A model generated the notes under the pieces. The model was given only the letters and a program-made list of their open reading frames with translations, searched no databases and was not told the DNA's origin. A DNA stretch of 64,000 nucleotides from Poriferisodalis sp965262965 (GTDB taxonomy: Bacteria > Actinomycetota > Acidimicrobiia > Acidimicrobiales > Poriferisodalaceae): assembly GCF_965262965.1 (NCBI RefSeq), contig NZ_OZ253573.1, forward strand, positions 1,736,001 through 1,800,000, read 5' to 3'. Both the position numbers and the translations under genes were made by a program. This document shows, piece after piece, positions 1-8,817 of this stretch (its first letter is position 1; each line of letters starts with the position of its first letter).

Positions 1-952
1 GGTTGACGAACGCTGCGAAGTCCATGCCCACATGGGCGGCCCCCACCAGGTACGACCCGTGCTCGCCGAGGCTCGGCAGGCTGTTGACTTCGAGCACGTA
101 GATGTTGTCGTCGTCGTCCACCCTCATGTCAACGCGGGCGCAGTCGTAGAGCCCGAGCACCGAAAACGAGCGGACGGCGATGTCCTGGGCCTGCTGGGAG
201 AGCTCATCGGAGATCGGAGCAGGGCACAGGGGCTCGATGGTGCGCCCGCTGCGTCCGGTCTTGTCCTCGTAGGTGTAGATCTGGGGCCCGTCGGTGCCGA
301 AGCTGAGCATGACGGGCGGGAAGGCCTCCGGCGGGGCGTTGCCCAGCACCCCCACGTTCACTTCGCGGCCCTCGATGTACTGCTCGGCAAGGACGGGCTG
401 ACGGAACCGGTCAAAGATGACCTGCGCGGCGTCCCGCAACTCCGCTTCGTTGTTGACCACTGCCAGCCCGAACGAGACGGCCTCGTTCTTGGGCTTGACG
501 ATCATCGGATACGCCAAGCCGTCGGGTACGGGACCCTCGGGCGTGTCGAGCACCACGAAGTCCGGCGTGGGGATGTTGTTCTGGCGGAGCATCATCTTCG
601 TGACGACTTTGTCGAGCGCCAGCGAATGCCCCAGCGGGCCCGACGCCACATAGGGGATTCCGATCATCTCGAGGATGCTCGGGACATGCGTGTAGCGCGC
701 CTGGCCCTGCAGCCCGTAGGAGACATTGAAGACCATGCCGGGTCGCTCACCCTTGACGACCCTGGGCATGAACGACTCCAATTTGGAGATCAGCTCCTTG
801 TCTGCCTCCAGCGCCGTGACCTGATGGCCGCCGGCTCGGAGCGCGTCGCTGAGCCGCTTGATGGTCTTGAGGCCGATCTTCTCCTGATTCGGCATACCGA
901 ACAGATTGATGACGTTGCGGCTATCGCGGTTGTAGACGATCGCGATTCTCAT
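1..952 (-). CDS. D-alanine--D-alanine ligase-like ATP-grasp protein (3' end outside window)
   Basis: The minus-strand frame opens with ATG at 952 and leaves the window after about 317 codons without a stop. It begins MRIAIVYNRDSRNV, like the N-terminal domain of D-Ala-D-Ala ligases. IVKPKNEAVSFG (about residue 153) fits the nucleotide-binding Lys/Ser loop, and LEVNSLPSLGEHGS (about 287) fits the metal-binding Glu/Asn end of the ATP-grasp fold. The family couples ATP hydrolysis to peptide-type ligation. D-alanine as substrate is inferred from overall likeness only; a peptide-tailoring ligase is the alternative. The gene diverges from the corA-like gene about 100 bases away. Confidence 0.85.
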   Translation of the reverse strand, partial: MRIAIVYNRDSRNVINLFGMPNQEKIGLKTIKRLSDALRAGGHQVTALEADKELISKLESFMPRVVKGERPGMVFNVSYGLQGQARYTHVPSILEMIGIPYVASGPLGHSLALDKVVTKMMLRQNNIPTPDFVVLDTPEGPVPDGLAYPMIVKPKNEAVSFGLAVVNNEAELRDAAQVIFDRFRQPVLAEQYIEGREVNVGVLGNAPPEAFPPVMLSFGTDGPQIYTYEDKTGRSGRTIEPLCPAPISDELSQQAQDIAVRSFSVLGLYDCARVDMRVDDDDNIYVLEVNSLPSLGEHGSYLVGAAHVGMDFAAFVN

Positions 953-1049
953 AGCTCGAAGCTATTGCTTAGGCGGTCGCCTCCACGCCGCGGATTGCCA
1001 CCCGCCTGAACGCGGATCAGCCAGTTTGCGGTGCGGGCGTGCCAGCATC

Positions 1050-2174
1050 GTGTCAGTGTTGATTCGAGCACTTCAGTTCGGCGCGAGTGAGTGCGCCGAG
1101 GCCATGGAGCCGCCGACGACACTGCCTGCATCCGGCTGGGTGTGGATCGATATCACGGCGGCGCCAGACGAGGTCGAAGAAGTCAACGTGTTCACCGAAG
1201 CGCTGGGGCTCGATGCGCTTGCGGCCCGGGACGCGGTCCAGGACACCGATCTCCCCAAGGTCGATGACTTCGGCAGCTCGGTGTTCGTCGTTCTGCATGC
1301 GCTGAGCGGCGAGCGAATCGATTGCTACGAGCTCAGTTGTTTCCTTTCGCGGCAGTGTCTCGTCACCATTCACCGGGTGCAGTCGCCGTCGGTGGACGTG
1401 CTCTGGGACGGCGTCATGTGCCAGCCCGAAGTCGCCAACGGCGGCCCCGACGAGACACTCGCCCGGCTGGCTGATGTCGCCACTCGCCGGCTCGTCACGG
1501 TGCTGGATGTGTTCGATGACCGCAACGAGGAATTGACTGGGCTGGCATTGCGGGCCGACGCCGGCTTCCTCAACGAGATCACTGCTGTGCGCGCCGACTT
1601 GACAGCGCTACGCCGGTCCGTGCATCCCCAGCGCGAAGCGCTCGACATCCTTCGGCGCTCCACCTCGCAGGTGGTCACTGACGCGGGTCGGCGTCGTTTC
1701 TCCGATGTGTTCGACACGGCATCACGAGCGGCTCAAGGTGTCGATGGGGCGCGGACCGCACTGGCGGAGAGCCTGGATGCCTACCGCGGCGCCGAAGCCC
1801 GCCAAGCAACCGAGGTGACCAAAGTTCTCACCGTGTACGCCGCGATCATGCTGCCGTTGACACTCGTCGTCGGCTTCTTCGGCATGAACTTCGTGGACCT
1901 CCCGCTCATCGGTCGGCCTGGCGGTTGGATCATCGTCACAGCGTTCATGGCGCTGGTCGCAGCCCTGTCGCTCGGGGTCTTCGTCTCGGTGGGCTGGATG
2001 CCTCGGCCCTCGGGCCGAACCGCCGGAGACGTGCTCGGTCGAGGCCTCATCGAGGCCGCCCGCGCACCAGCTCAGCTGGTTGGAGCTGTCTTCGAAATAT
2101 CCACCACGCCATTGCGGACCATTGCGGGTTCAGTGGCTCGCCGTCACCGGCCCGCCGAACCGAGCCACGACTGA
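1050..2174 (+). CDS. corA: CorA-family Mg2+/Co2+ transporter
   Basis: A 374-residue protein with a long acidic N-terminal cytosolic domain, a helical middle (about 150-270) and two C-terminal membrane helices. The first helix ends in GFFGMNFVDLP, carrying the GMN signature that forms the CorA selectivity filter; the second follows after a short loop (GGWIIVTAFMALVAAL). The family forms homopentameric channels for divalent cations in the inner membrane. Start choice is uncertain: an in-frame TTG lies at 1026 and GTGs at 1050 and 1056, none with a clear Shine-Dalgarno. The tail after the last helix is longer than usual (about 60 residues). Confidence 0.88.
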   Translation: MSVLIRALQFGASECAEAMEPPTTLPASGWVWIDITAAPDEVEEVNVFTEALGLDALAARDAVQDTDLPKVDDFGSSVFVVLHALSGERIDCYELSCFLSRQCLVTIHRVQSPSVDVLWDGVMCQPEVANGGPDETLARLADVATRRLVTVLDVFDDRNEELTGLALRADAGFLNEITAVRADLTALRRSVHPQREALDILRRSTSQVVTDAGRRRFSDVFDTASRAAQGVDGARTALAESLDAYRGAEARQATEVTKVLTVYAAIMLPLTLVVGFFGMNFVDLPLIGRPGGWIIVTAFMALVAALSLGVFVSVGWMPRPSGRTAGDVLGRGLIEAARAPAQLVGAVFEISTTPLRTIAGSVARRHRPAEPSHD

Positions 2175-2234
2175 TTGCTTGACGACGGCCGCACCCGCAC
2201 CGCGGTGAGCACTACGAGCATTGAACGGGGGGCA

Positions 2235-2861
2235 TCAGTAGTCGATGCCCTTCTTGGCGGCGATGCCGTCGTCGTAGGGGTGCTTCGTCTTGCGCATCTC
2301 GGTCACGGTGTCGGCGAGGTCGATCAGCCATTGCGGCGCGTCGCGCCCGGTCAGCACCAGCGAGACCCGTTCGGGACGGTTGCGGAACGTCGCCTCGACG
2401 TCTGCGGCATCGATCCAGCCCCAGTTCAGCGGATAGGTGATCTCGTCAAATACGACGAGTCGGTGGTCGCCCGCTTGGACCAACTCCTTGCCGTGGCGCC
2501 ACGCCTCGCGTGCCTCAGCTTCGTCACGGCTCAGGTCGTCGCTGTCCCAGGTGAAGCCTTCGCCGAGCGACCAGAAATCGATGCCCAGCGGTTCGGCCAT
2601 CAGCTGCTCGCCGGTGACCCAATCCGGCGACTTCAAGAACTGCACGACTGCGACGGGCCACTCGCGCGCACGAGCGCGCATCGCCACACCGAACGCCGCC
2701 GATGACTTTCCCTTGCCGTCACCGGTGTTCAGCACGACCAGGCTTCTCACAGTGCGCAGCCGATCGGGCCTGGGATCGGTTTCCGGTGGCGTGTCGACGG
2801 CGGCCGATGCCGCTTCGTCTGCGGCAACTGCAGCTTCGGATTCGGATTCGGATTCGGTCAT
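2235..2861 (-). CDS. cobO: Cob(I)alamin adenosyltransferase (CobO/BtuR type)
   Basis: A 208-residue protein. After an acidic, low-complexity N-terminal tail (about 35 residues) it has VLNTGDGKGKSSAAFG, the P-loop of the CobO/BtuR family, then VAVVQFLKSPDW, LVVFDEITYPLNWGW and LVLTGRDAPQWLIDLAD, all family motifs. The enzyme transfers the 5'-deoxyadenosyl group of ATP to cob(I)alamin. Its start overlaps the end of the upstream ABC ATPase gene by 4 bases (ATGA), so it is the last gene of a btuC-btuD-cobO operon that takes up and adenosylates corrinoids, under the riboswitch upstream of btuC. Confidence 0.95.
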   Translation of the reverse strand: MTESESESEAAVAADEAASAAVDTPPETDPRPDRLRTVRSLVVLNTGDGKGKSSAAFGVAMRARAREWPVAVVQFLKSPDWVTGEQLMAEPLGIDFWSLGEGFTWDSDDLSRDEAEAREAWRHGKELVQAGDHRLVVFDEITYPLNWGWIDAADVEATFRNRPERVSLVLTGRDAPQWLIDLADTVTEMRKTKHPYDDGIAAKKGIDY

Positions 2862-3763
2862 GAGTGTCCTCCTGTGGCGACCGCCTGTGACGACGGGGTT
2901 GGGGGTGTCGGGACTGGCGACAACGGAACTGGCGACGATGGGACTGGCGACGATGGGACTGGGCTCGGCGACGATCGCGCCGCCGACGTTGCAGGAACAA
3001 TGACGGGTCCATGCGGATCGTCGATGATTCGCACCTCAGCGCAGAAGTGTTCGGCGATATTGCCCACGGTCAGCACCTCAGCGGGCGATCCCGTCGTCAC
3101 GAACCGACCTGCGGCGAGCAAGGCAATCCGGTCGCCGTAGCGGGCAGCGAGCGTCAGGTCGTGCAAGGTGGCGATAACGGTCAGTTGCCGCTCACGCCGG
3201 AGATCGTCGACGAGGTTCAGCACCTCTTGCTGATGACCCAGGTCCAGCGCAGTGGTCGGCTCGTCCAGCAACAGCACGGCAGCCTGCTGCGCGAGCGCCC
3301 GCGCCATCACGGCTCGCTGCCGCTCGCCCCCCGAGAGCGAGCGCACTTCGCGCGCGGCAAAGCCCGTCAGGTCCAGCCGTTCCAGAACCTCTGCCGCCAC
3401 AGCGCGATCGACACCCGTAATCGCAGAGAAGACGCCTCGGTGCGGTGTGCGTCCGAGCAGGACGTAGTCGGCAACGGTCATTCCTGCAGGAATGACCGGT
3501 ACCTGCGGCACGTAGGCCACCGTGCGGGCCCAGTTCGCCGGGCGCCGGTCGGCCAGGCCGTCGATGTCGACGCGGCCTTCGACCGTGCCCACACCCTGCA
3601 GCGATCGGCTGAGCAGGGATCGCAGCAGCGTTGTCTTGCCGGCGCCATTCGGGCCGATGACGTTGACCCACTCGCCCGCCGAGACCGACAGATCCACCCC
3701 GCGCAGCACCGGCGTGCCGCCCAGTTTCACCCTGAGTCCGCTGATATGCACCGAGGCCATCAC
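2858..3763 (-). CDS. btuD: Cobalamin-type ABC transporter ATP-binding protein
   Basis: A 301-residue ABC ATPase of the FecCD-partner class. Walker A is GPNGAGKTTLL (about 37), the signature is LSGGERQRAVMARAL (about 143), and Walker B is VLLLDEPTTALDLGH (about 163) followed by an H-loop (ATLHDLTLAARYG). It would energise import through the permease encoded just upstream, with which it overlaps by 4 bases. Odd feature: the last 40 residues are a proline-rich tail of repeated SSPVP units, encoded by a 15-base tandem repeat at about 2895-2960, which is not part of the ATPase fold. Corrinoid specificity is inferred from the riboswitch and cobO. Confidence 0.92.
   Translation of the reverse strand: MMASVHISGLRVKLGGTPVLRGVDLSVSAGEWVNVIGPNGAGKTTLLRSLLSRSLQGVGTVEGRVDIDGLADRRPANWARTVAYVPQVPVIPAGMTVADYVLLGRTPHRGVFSAITGVDRAVAAEVLERLDLTGFAAREVRSLSGGERQRAVMARALAQQAAVLLLDEPTTALDLGHQQEVLNLVDDLRRERQLTVIATLHDLTLAARYGDRIALLAAGRFVTTGSPAEVLTVGNIAEHFCAEVRIIDDPHGPVIVPATSAARSSPSPVPSSPVPSSPVPLSPVPTPPTPSSQAVATGGHS
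2895..2965. repeat. 15-bp tandem repeat encoding the SSPVP tail
   Basis: About four imperfect copies of a 15-base unit (core ggactggcgacgat) in the 3' end of the ABC ATPase gene. Because the unit is a multiple of three, copy-number change would lengthen or shorten the proline-rich protein tail without breaking the frame or the overlap with cobO. Confidence 0.75.
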
Positions 3764-4824
3764 CAGACCTCCCGGCGACTCGTGCGCAGAACCAGAACGA
3801 AGAACGGTGCGCCGAGGAATGCCGTCACGACGCCGATCGGCAGCTCGGCGGGCGACACGATCGTGCGCGCCGCGAGATCCGCCAACACCATGAAAGCGCC
3901 ACCAAGCAGAACCGTCAGCGGGAGCAGGACCCGGTGGCTCGCTCCGAAAGCGAGCCGCACCGCGTGAGGCACGATGATCCCGACGAATCCGATGAGACCG
4001 CTGACCGACACCGCCGCCGCGGTACCCAACGAGGCCGCGACCACGACGACCACGCGAACTCGCCTCGTATTGAGGCCCAACGAGGTGGCTTCCTCGTCAC
4101 CCACAGCCAGGACGTCCAGCGCCCGCCGGTATCGCAGTATGACGGCGGTGGTGACTACGAAGTACGGCGCCATCAACGCCGGCTCGGTCCAGCCCGAGGT
4201 CGCCAACCGTCCCAGGATCCAGGCGTAGACCTCGCGAAACGCCTCGTTGTTGGCTTGCAGCACATAGGTCTGGCATGCCGTGAGAAAGCTCGCGACAGCA
4301 ACACCCGCGAGCACCAGCGATGCGGTCGACCGCCCACCAATGTGTCCGGCAGCGTACGAAACCGTGACCGCCACAATCGCGCCGCAGAACGCCGCCAGCG
4401 GTACCGAATCGAATGCGCCGGCGCCGTCGCCGAGGTTGGATGTAATGGCGATGGTCGCGCCCAGGCCGGCACCGGCGGCGATGCCCAGCAGGTACGGGTC
4501 AGCGAGCGGGTTGCGGAACGCGCCCTGGTAGGCGGCACCGCTCACCGACAGCGTGGCACCGACCAGCAGCCCGAGAACCACACGTGGCAGTCGGATTTGC
4601 TCCACGATCGCAGCGTGGGTCACTGACAGACCAGAATCGGCCGACACCCACGGCAACGCGTCCCCGAGTTCGAGCGCAACCCGGTGCGGCGCTATCGAAA
4701 CCGGGCCGATCGTGAGTGCAGCGACGACCGCGCCCACCACTACGAGACCCGCGACCGCGAGCGCCCCTGCGCCGAGACGGCTGCCGTCTACTGCTGCGGG
4801 CTGCGTCGCCGTCGATGCGTTCAC
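3760..4824 (-). CDS. btuC: FecCD-family corrinoid ABC transporter permease
   Basis: A hydrophobic protein of 354 residues when started at GTG 4824, the usual BtuC length, with about nine to ten predicted membrane helices. GLIGFVGIIVPHAVRLAFG is the classic FecCD-family motif near the coupling helices. An open frame continues upstream to 4998, but that stretch reads through the riboswitch aptamer, and GTG 4824 is preceded by a purine-rich ribosome site (ggggaagg, about 7 bases away), so the shorter start is preferred. It overlaps btuD by 4 bases. No substrate-binding protein gene (btuF) is present nearby. Confidence 0.9.
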   Translation of the reverse strand: MNASTATQPAAVDGSRLGAGALAVAGLVVVGAVVAALTIGPVSIAPHRVALELGDALPWVSADSGLSVTHAAIVEQIRLPRVVLGLLVGATLSVSGAAYQGAFRNPLADPYLLGIAAGAGLGATIAITSNLGDGAGAFDSVPLAAFCGAIVAVTVSYAAGHIGGRSTASLVLAGVAVASFLTACQTYVLQANNEAFREVYAWILGRLATSGWTEPALMAPYFVVTTAVILRYRRALDVLAVGDEEATSLGLNTRRVRVVVVVAASLGTAAAVSVSGLIGFVGIIVPHAVRLAFGASHRVLLPLTVLLGGAFMVLADLAARTIVSPAELPIGVVTAFLGAPFFVLVLRTSRREVW

Positions 4825-4864
4825 CTGACGCCTTCCCCGTCCTCGAGGGTTGGTTCGTCGCTCG

Positions 4865-5005
4865 ACGGGCAGGCGACCGGACTCGTCTCGACTCCCCGGT
4901 CCTTGCGAGCCGGGGTGTCCGAGCATCACCGCTGCGGGACAGTGCTGGAATCGCACCAGCTTCGCTGCCCACCGAACATGGGGAGTGTAGGTGTCCACAG
5001 CAGGT
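4865..5005 (-). promoter_or_regulatory. Adenosylcobalamin (B12) riboswitch
   Basis: Read on the minus strand, the leader of btuC contains, in order, a ggtg stem start, the core gctggtgcgattccagcac, then ctgtcccgcagcggtgatg, and finally agtccggtcgcctgcc. This is the order and spacing of the conserved core and B12 box of cobalamin riboswitches. The B12-box segment lies at 4868-4885, about 45 bases before the GTG start at 4824, so control by masking of the ribosome site (or termination) is likely. It should lower btuC-btuD-cobO expression when cobalamin is plentiful. Edges are approximate. Confidence 0.88.
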
Positions 5006-5072
5006 GTCGGGCCACGGCCGCGCGGTCGATGTCGTTGTGCGCCCGCGTTTCGCTGTCTATCGGCTCGGCCTC

Positions 5073-6245
5073 TTAGCAGCGGACCAGCAGCAAGCCGGAG
5101 CGGGCTTTGGGCAGGAAGTAGGTGGTCTTGGGTGGCATCACGCCACCGAAATCCGCCACACCAAACACTGCGTCGAGACGCACCGGGGCAAGCATGATGG
5201 TCACCGGCGAGTAGGCGGCGGTGACCGTCGTGGGTCGATAGCTCAGCCTCGGATCAGACGGGCTCGTCACCCCGAAGACATCCGTCAGCACGAAGTCGTG
5301 CACAAAGGCCGCGTCCAGATCAGCCGCAGATGTGAGCCTGGCTTCGCCGAGCGACACCGCGTCCGACTCGTGGCGCTCGGCGCGGAACCAGTGATCAGCG
5401 ACGCCGATGCCGATGCTGCCTGATTGCGCCGGCCTCGCCTCGCGAGCATCGGCCACCTCGGTCACGTCGCAGCGTGCACTCAAGAGCTCGGCGACGCGGC
5501 GCGGCATTATGTCGAGTTCGTCGAGGGTGCGATCAAAGCTCCCCAGGTGCAGCTCAGCCGGCGGTGCGCACGCCACAAGCACCCGGCGGAAATTCGCCTG
5601 CCGCGCCGCCGCAATCCGGTGGTGTCCGTCCACGATGTACAGCGGCCCCTCGACTGCCACACCGGTGCTCGCTGCAGTGGTTACAGCCCGCCACAGCGTG
5701 ACGCGCGCGCCGTCGACTGTCTTGGTGTCGAGTACTGCGGGCACCGGCGGATCGGCGTCCGCTGCAGCCACCGTGGCCTCGATGACTTCGGTGACGGCGA
5801 CAGGGCGGGGTGAGGTCAGGACCACCGGACTCGACATCCGGCCAACCTCGTTGAAGTGCATTGCCAGTCCGTGCACCCGGGCAGGCTGCGTGTCCTCGTG
5901 CGGCCGCAGCTCGTGCTCTTCGAGCCCGACGGAACCGAGGAGCGCATGCTGGGTATGCCCGTCGGCCTCGACACGCTGCACGTACAAGCGCGGGTCCTGT
6001 TCTGTGCCGAACGCCCCCAGACCGATCAGCCGCTCCAGCGCTTTGGTGCTGCGAGTGGCGTGATGAAGATGCTCGGTCGGGTGCCCGAAACTCTCTGGCG
6101 GCGAACCGGCGACATGCGCGAAGGAGTCAGGGTTGTCTGCGAGATGCTGGGCTTGCTCGTCGGCTGTGAGCGAGTCGTATGGCGCGGGAATCACCGTCGG
6201 CGCCCACTCGGGCGTCAAGATGCGAGCGCGCACCGGCTCGATCAT
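5073..6245 (-). CDS. DUF1015 family protein (ParB/Srx-like fold)
   Basis: A 390-residue protein with the DUF1015 hallmarks: an N-terminal segment with a PAPYDSL motif, YIVDGHHRIAAARQ in the middle (about residue 205), and a C-terminal FGGVMPPKTTYFLPKARSGL. Some DUF1015 relatives in archaea are serine kinases built on the ParB/sulfiredoxin fold, with the DGHHR segment in the active site; whether this copy is a kinase cannot be told. Start ATG 6245 has a strong ribosome site (gggagggag). It is a single gene between the B12 operon and the CoA-transferase. Confidence 0.85.
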   Translation of the reverse strand: MIEPVRARILTPEWAPTVIPAPYDSLTADEQAQHLADNPDSFAHVAGSPPESFGHPTEHLHHATRSTKALERLIGLGAFGTEQDPRLYVQRVEADGHTQHALLGSVGLEEHELRPHEDTQPARVHGLAMHFNEVGRMSSPVVLTSPRPVAVTEVIEATVAAADADPPVPAVLDTKTVDGARVTLWRAVTTAASTGVAVEGPLYIVDGHHRIAAARQANFRRVLVACAPPAELHLGSFDRTLDELDIMPRRVAELLSARCDVTEVADAREARPAQSGSIGIGVADHWFRAERHESDAVSLGEARLTSAADLDAAFVHDFVLTDVFGVTSPSDPRLSYRPTTVTAAYSPVTIMLAPVRLDAVFGVADFGGVMPPKTTYFLPKARSGLLLVRC

Positions 6246-6357
6246 CAGCTCCCTCCCCACGCACGGCCCGTCAGTCGCGTGCAGCGGATCGAAGTTATCT
6301 CACCGCTGGAGGTGCCTCCTACCGCGGGGCGACAGGGGCCGCTTCGCACCGGAAGGC

Positions 6358-7554
6358 TCAGGGAATGACGCCGGCCTGCTTCAGCTCCGCGATCGTCTCC
6401 CATTCGTAGCCGTGCTCCAGCAGGATCAGCTCGGTGTGCTGGCCGAATTCCGGAACCGGCGCCGTGACTTCCCAGGCACAAGCGGAGAAGTCCACGGGCG
6501 TCGCGACCATCTCAGTGGTGTCTCCTTCGGGTGTCGGCACCGATACCCAGCAGCCCGCTGCGCGTGCCTGGGGATCCGACAGCATCTCGAGCGTGGACTG
6601 CACGGGCGCCCACCAGACATCGCCGGCATCGAAGATCTCGCCCCACTCGGCGCGGGTCCGTGTCGCGATGACCTGGTCCATCTCGCTGATCAGCGCTTCT
6701 GAGTTGGTGTAGCGCAGCTCGATATCGGCAAAGCGCGGGTCCGCGCGCCAATCGGTGCGGCCGAGGGCTTCGGTCACCGCAGGCCAGTGGCGATCGCCCT
6801 CGAGGCCCAGCATCCAGAACCACTCTCCGTCGGCGCAGCGGTAGCAGTTGATGAGCGGGTTCGGTGGATTGTGACGACCCCAAGCGACGGTCTCGGAGCC
6901 CGTCATGGCGGTGACGTTGTGATCCCAGCCCAGCATGTACGCACCCAAGCGCAGCAGCGACGCCTCCACGAGCTGGCCCTTGCCGGTGCGCGTGCGGTGG
7001 AAGAGTGCCGCAGCCACGCCTGCCGCGGCCGACATGCCGGTCATGTGGTCGCCCATGCCGCCGCGCTGATAGGGCAGCTCACCGTCTTGAGGCGTCAGCG
7101 ATCGCGCGATCCCGGCGCGCGACCAGAACGCGCCGACGTCATAGGCGTGGCGGTCCCGCTCGTCGCCGTGCAACGAGAAGCCGGTGACGCTGGCGTAGAT
7201 CAGACGTGGGTATAGCTCCGCGAGCGACGGATAGTCGAGACCCATCCTCTCGAGTCCGCCTGGTCGGATATTCGACAGAAACACGTCGGCGGGGGCCAGC
7301 AGTGCGTGCATCGCCGCCATGCCGTCCGGCTGGCGCAAGTCGAGCGCGATGCTGCGCTTGCCCCGATTGTCGAGGTCGAACGGCGGGTTGCCCGCACCTG
7401 GGTACAGCCATTCCAGCGAACGGAATGGATCGCCTTGCGGCCCCTCGACCTTGACGACATCGGCACCCCAGTCAGCGAGGATGCCGCCGCATGCCGGGCC
7501 AGCGACCCACACCCCCAGCTCGACGACGCGGATGCCTTCCATCGGCCCGGCCAT
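6358..7554 (-). CDS. CaiB/BaiF family III CoA-transferase
   Basis: A 398-residue protein opening MEGIRVVELGVWVAGPACGG and then LADWGADVVKVEGPQGDPFR, the N-terminal signature of formyl-CoA:oxalate CoA-transferase relatives. GKRSIALDLRQPDG and NIRPGGLERMGLDY follow in family order. The enzyme would move CoA between carboxylic acids, or act as an acyl-CoA racemase-like protein. In the segment GQLVEASLLRLGAY, where relatives usually have an acidic catalytic residue after SLL, this copy reads Arg, so activity is not certain. Its neighbours (acyl-CoA synthetase, amidohydrolase, double CoA-transferase) suggest carboxylic-acid catabolism. Confidence 0.9.
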   Translation of the reverse strand: MAGPMEGIRVVELGVWVAGPACGGILADWGADVVKVEGPQGDPFRSLEWLYPGAGNPPFDLDNRGKRSIALDLRQPDGMAAMHALLAPADVFLSNIRPGGLERMGLDYPSLAELYPRLIYASVTGFSLHGDERDRHAYDVGAFWSRAGIARSLTPQDGELPYQRGGMGDHMTGMSAAAGVAAALFHRTRTGKGQLVEASLLRLGAYMLGWDHNVTAMTGSETVAWGRHNPPNPLINCYRCADGEWFWMLGLEGDRHWPAVTEALGRTDWRADPRFADIELRYTNSEALISEMDQVIATRTRAEWGEIFDAGDVWWAPVQSTLEMLSDPQARAAGCWVSVPTPEGDTTEMVATPVDFSACAWEVTAPVPEFGQHTELILLEHGYEWETIAELKQAGVIP

Positions 7555-7608
7555 CCATGCCTCCCCGCACTCAGCACGACCCGTCTTTGCAGTGCCGGCG
7601 CAGGGTAC

Positions 7609-8781
7609 TCAACCCCGCTGGCACAACCGGCGAGCAGTAGTGTGATCGACGCGCTCGGCGGGAGCAAGCGTGCGGCTGGTTGCCGCTTCGATCCATTCCT
7701 GCGGATCCGCAGGCACCGTCGGCGCGTCGGATGAGAACGTGACCCGAATGCCGCGGCGCACGAGGCTCGCCAGCGGCCACAGCCAGCCCTGTTCAATGGC
7801 GGACAGTTGCTCTTGGTACTTCTGGGCGCGACGCGTGACGAAGCTGGGCTGCGTGACGACCGCGATGCCGAGCCGGGCGATGCGATCGAGCTGCTCGGGT
7901 AACGCGAGGGCGCAATGTTCAATGCGGTCGGGCTCGGGGCGACCGGGCTCGGGGTGCGATGGCGGCTGAGCCTCCAACGCGTCGAGTGTCGCCTGCAGCG
8001 TGTCGATGTCCATGGCGTGTACCGCAACGGGAAAGCCTCGATCGCGTGCGACGGCGACCATCTCTGCGACAACGCCCTCGTCGTCGTGCGGCGGCATCAC
8101 CTTGACGTGACCGACTCGCACGCAGCCCTGCCCCTGCGCGGCCGCGGCTGCGCGGGATCCCGTGACGTCCATGCCGAAGGACACATCGCCAAGCGTGTCG
8201 AGCCGGTCACAGCCGATCATCGCTGTGATCTCCACGGACGGCTCAGCCGCCGACGCATCCGCCAAGAGCTCGAGCGCCGCCACGTCATTGGTGTGGGTGG
8301 TGTCCGTGCATGCCGTGAAGCCCGAGGCGGCCAGCTCGACAAGCACCTCGCCGACCGCAGCGACGGTCGTCGACCGGTCCGGGCGCGGCACACGCGCCAG
8401 CAGGTCGTGCCGCTCGGTGAGCACATCTGCGGCCGCGAGGCCCAGGGCGTGCGCAGCAGCGGTGTTCACCACTGCGACGTGACCCGTGATGTGATACAGC
8501 ACCGTGGGCCGATCAGCCGTCGCAGCGTCGAGTTCCGCGACGGTGGGATGGCGCCGTTCGACAAGCAGTGCGTCGTCGTAGCCCCATGCGCGCAGCCAGG
8601 CATCGGCGGCCATGTCACCGCCTGAGCCATGGTCGCTGCGGCCGCGGACTGCTCGTCGAACAAGCGCCAGCATGTCGGGGATCGATGCAGCATCGCTGAC
8701 GTCCACCGAGCGGCGCGCTGCTGCGCACGCCAGCAAGTGCAGGTGATCGTCGAGATACCCCGGTGTGGCCGCAGCGTTCAC
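7609..8781 (-). CDS. YtcJ-like metal-dependent amidohydrolase, N-terminally short
   Basis: A 390-residue amidohydrolase superfamily protein (family 3, YtcJ-like). The metal-binding DDHLHLL comes only 11 residues from the GTG start; later motifs include VAVHAMDIDTLQATLDAL, RIEHCALALPEQLDRIA and VTFSSDAPTVPADPQEW. YtcJ proteins normally have about 50 more N-terminal residues forming part of a beta-sandwich. Here the preceding codons run back in the same frame to the stop of the acyl-CoA synthetase gene 36 bases upstream, so the 5' end may have been lost. Substrate unknown. Confidence 0.75.
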   Translation of the reverse strand: MNAAATPGYLDDHLHLLACAAARRSVDVSDAASIPDMLALVRRAVRGRSDHGSGGDMAADAWLRAWGYDDALLVERRHPTVAELDAATADRPTVLYHITGHVAVVNTAAAHALGLAAADVLTERHDLLARVPRPDRSTTVAAVGEVLVELAASGFTACTDTTHTNDVAALELLADASAAEPSVEITAMIGCDRLDTLGDVSFGMDVTGSRAAAAAQGQGCVRVGHVKVMPPHDDEGVVAEMVAVARDRGFPVAVHAMDIDTLQATLDALEAQPPSHPEPGRPEPDRIEHCALALPEQLDRIARLGIAVVTQPSFVTRRAQKYQEQLSAIEQGWLWPLASLVRRGIRVTFSSDAPTVPADPQEWIEAATSRTLAPAERVDHTTARRLCQRG

Positions 8782-8817
8782 GGCCGACGCTGCGACACGA
8801 CTTTGCGAGCCGACGGC

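Noticed and set aside
32..1009. Long plus-strand open frame (about 325 codons)
   Set aside because: It is antisense to the ATP-grasp gene, whose motifs are clear; composition is typical of a high-GC shadow (Arg/His/Val-rich) with no domain.
3760..4998. Longer btuC beginning at 4998
   Set aside because: The extra N-terminus is translated from the riboswitch aptamer and is not membrane-protein-like; GTG 4824 has a ribosome site.
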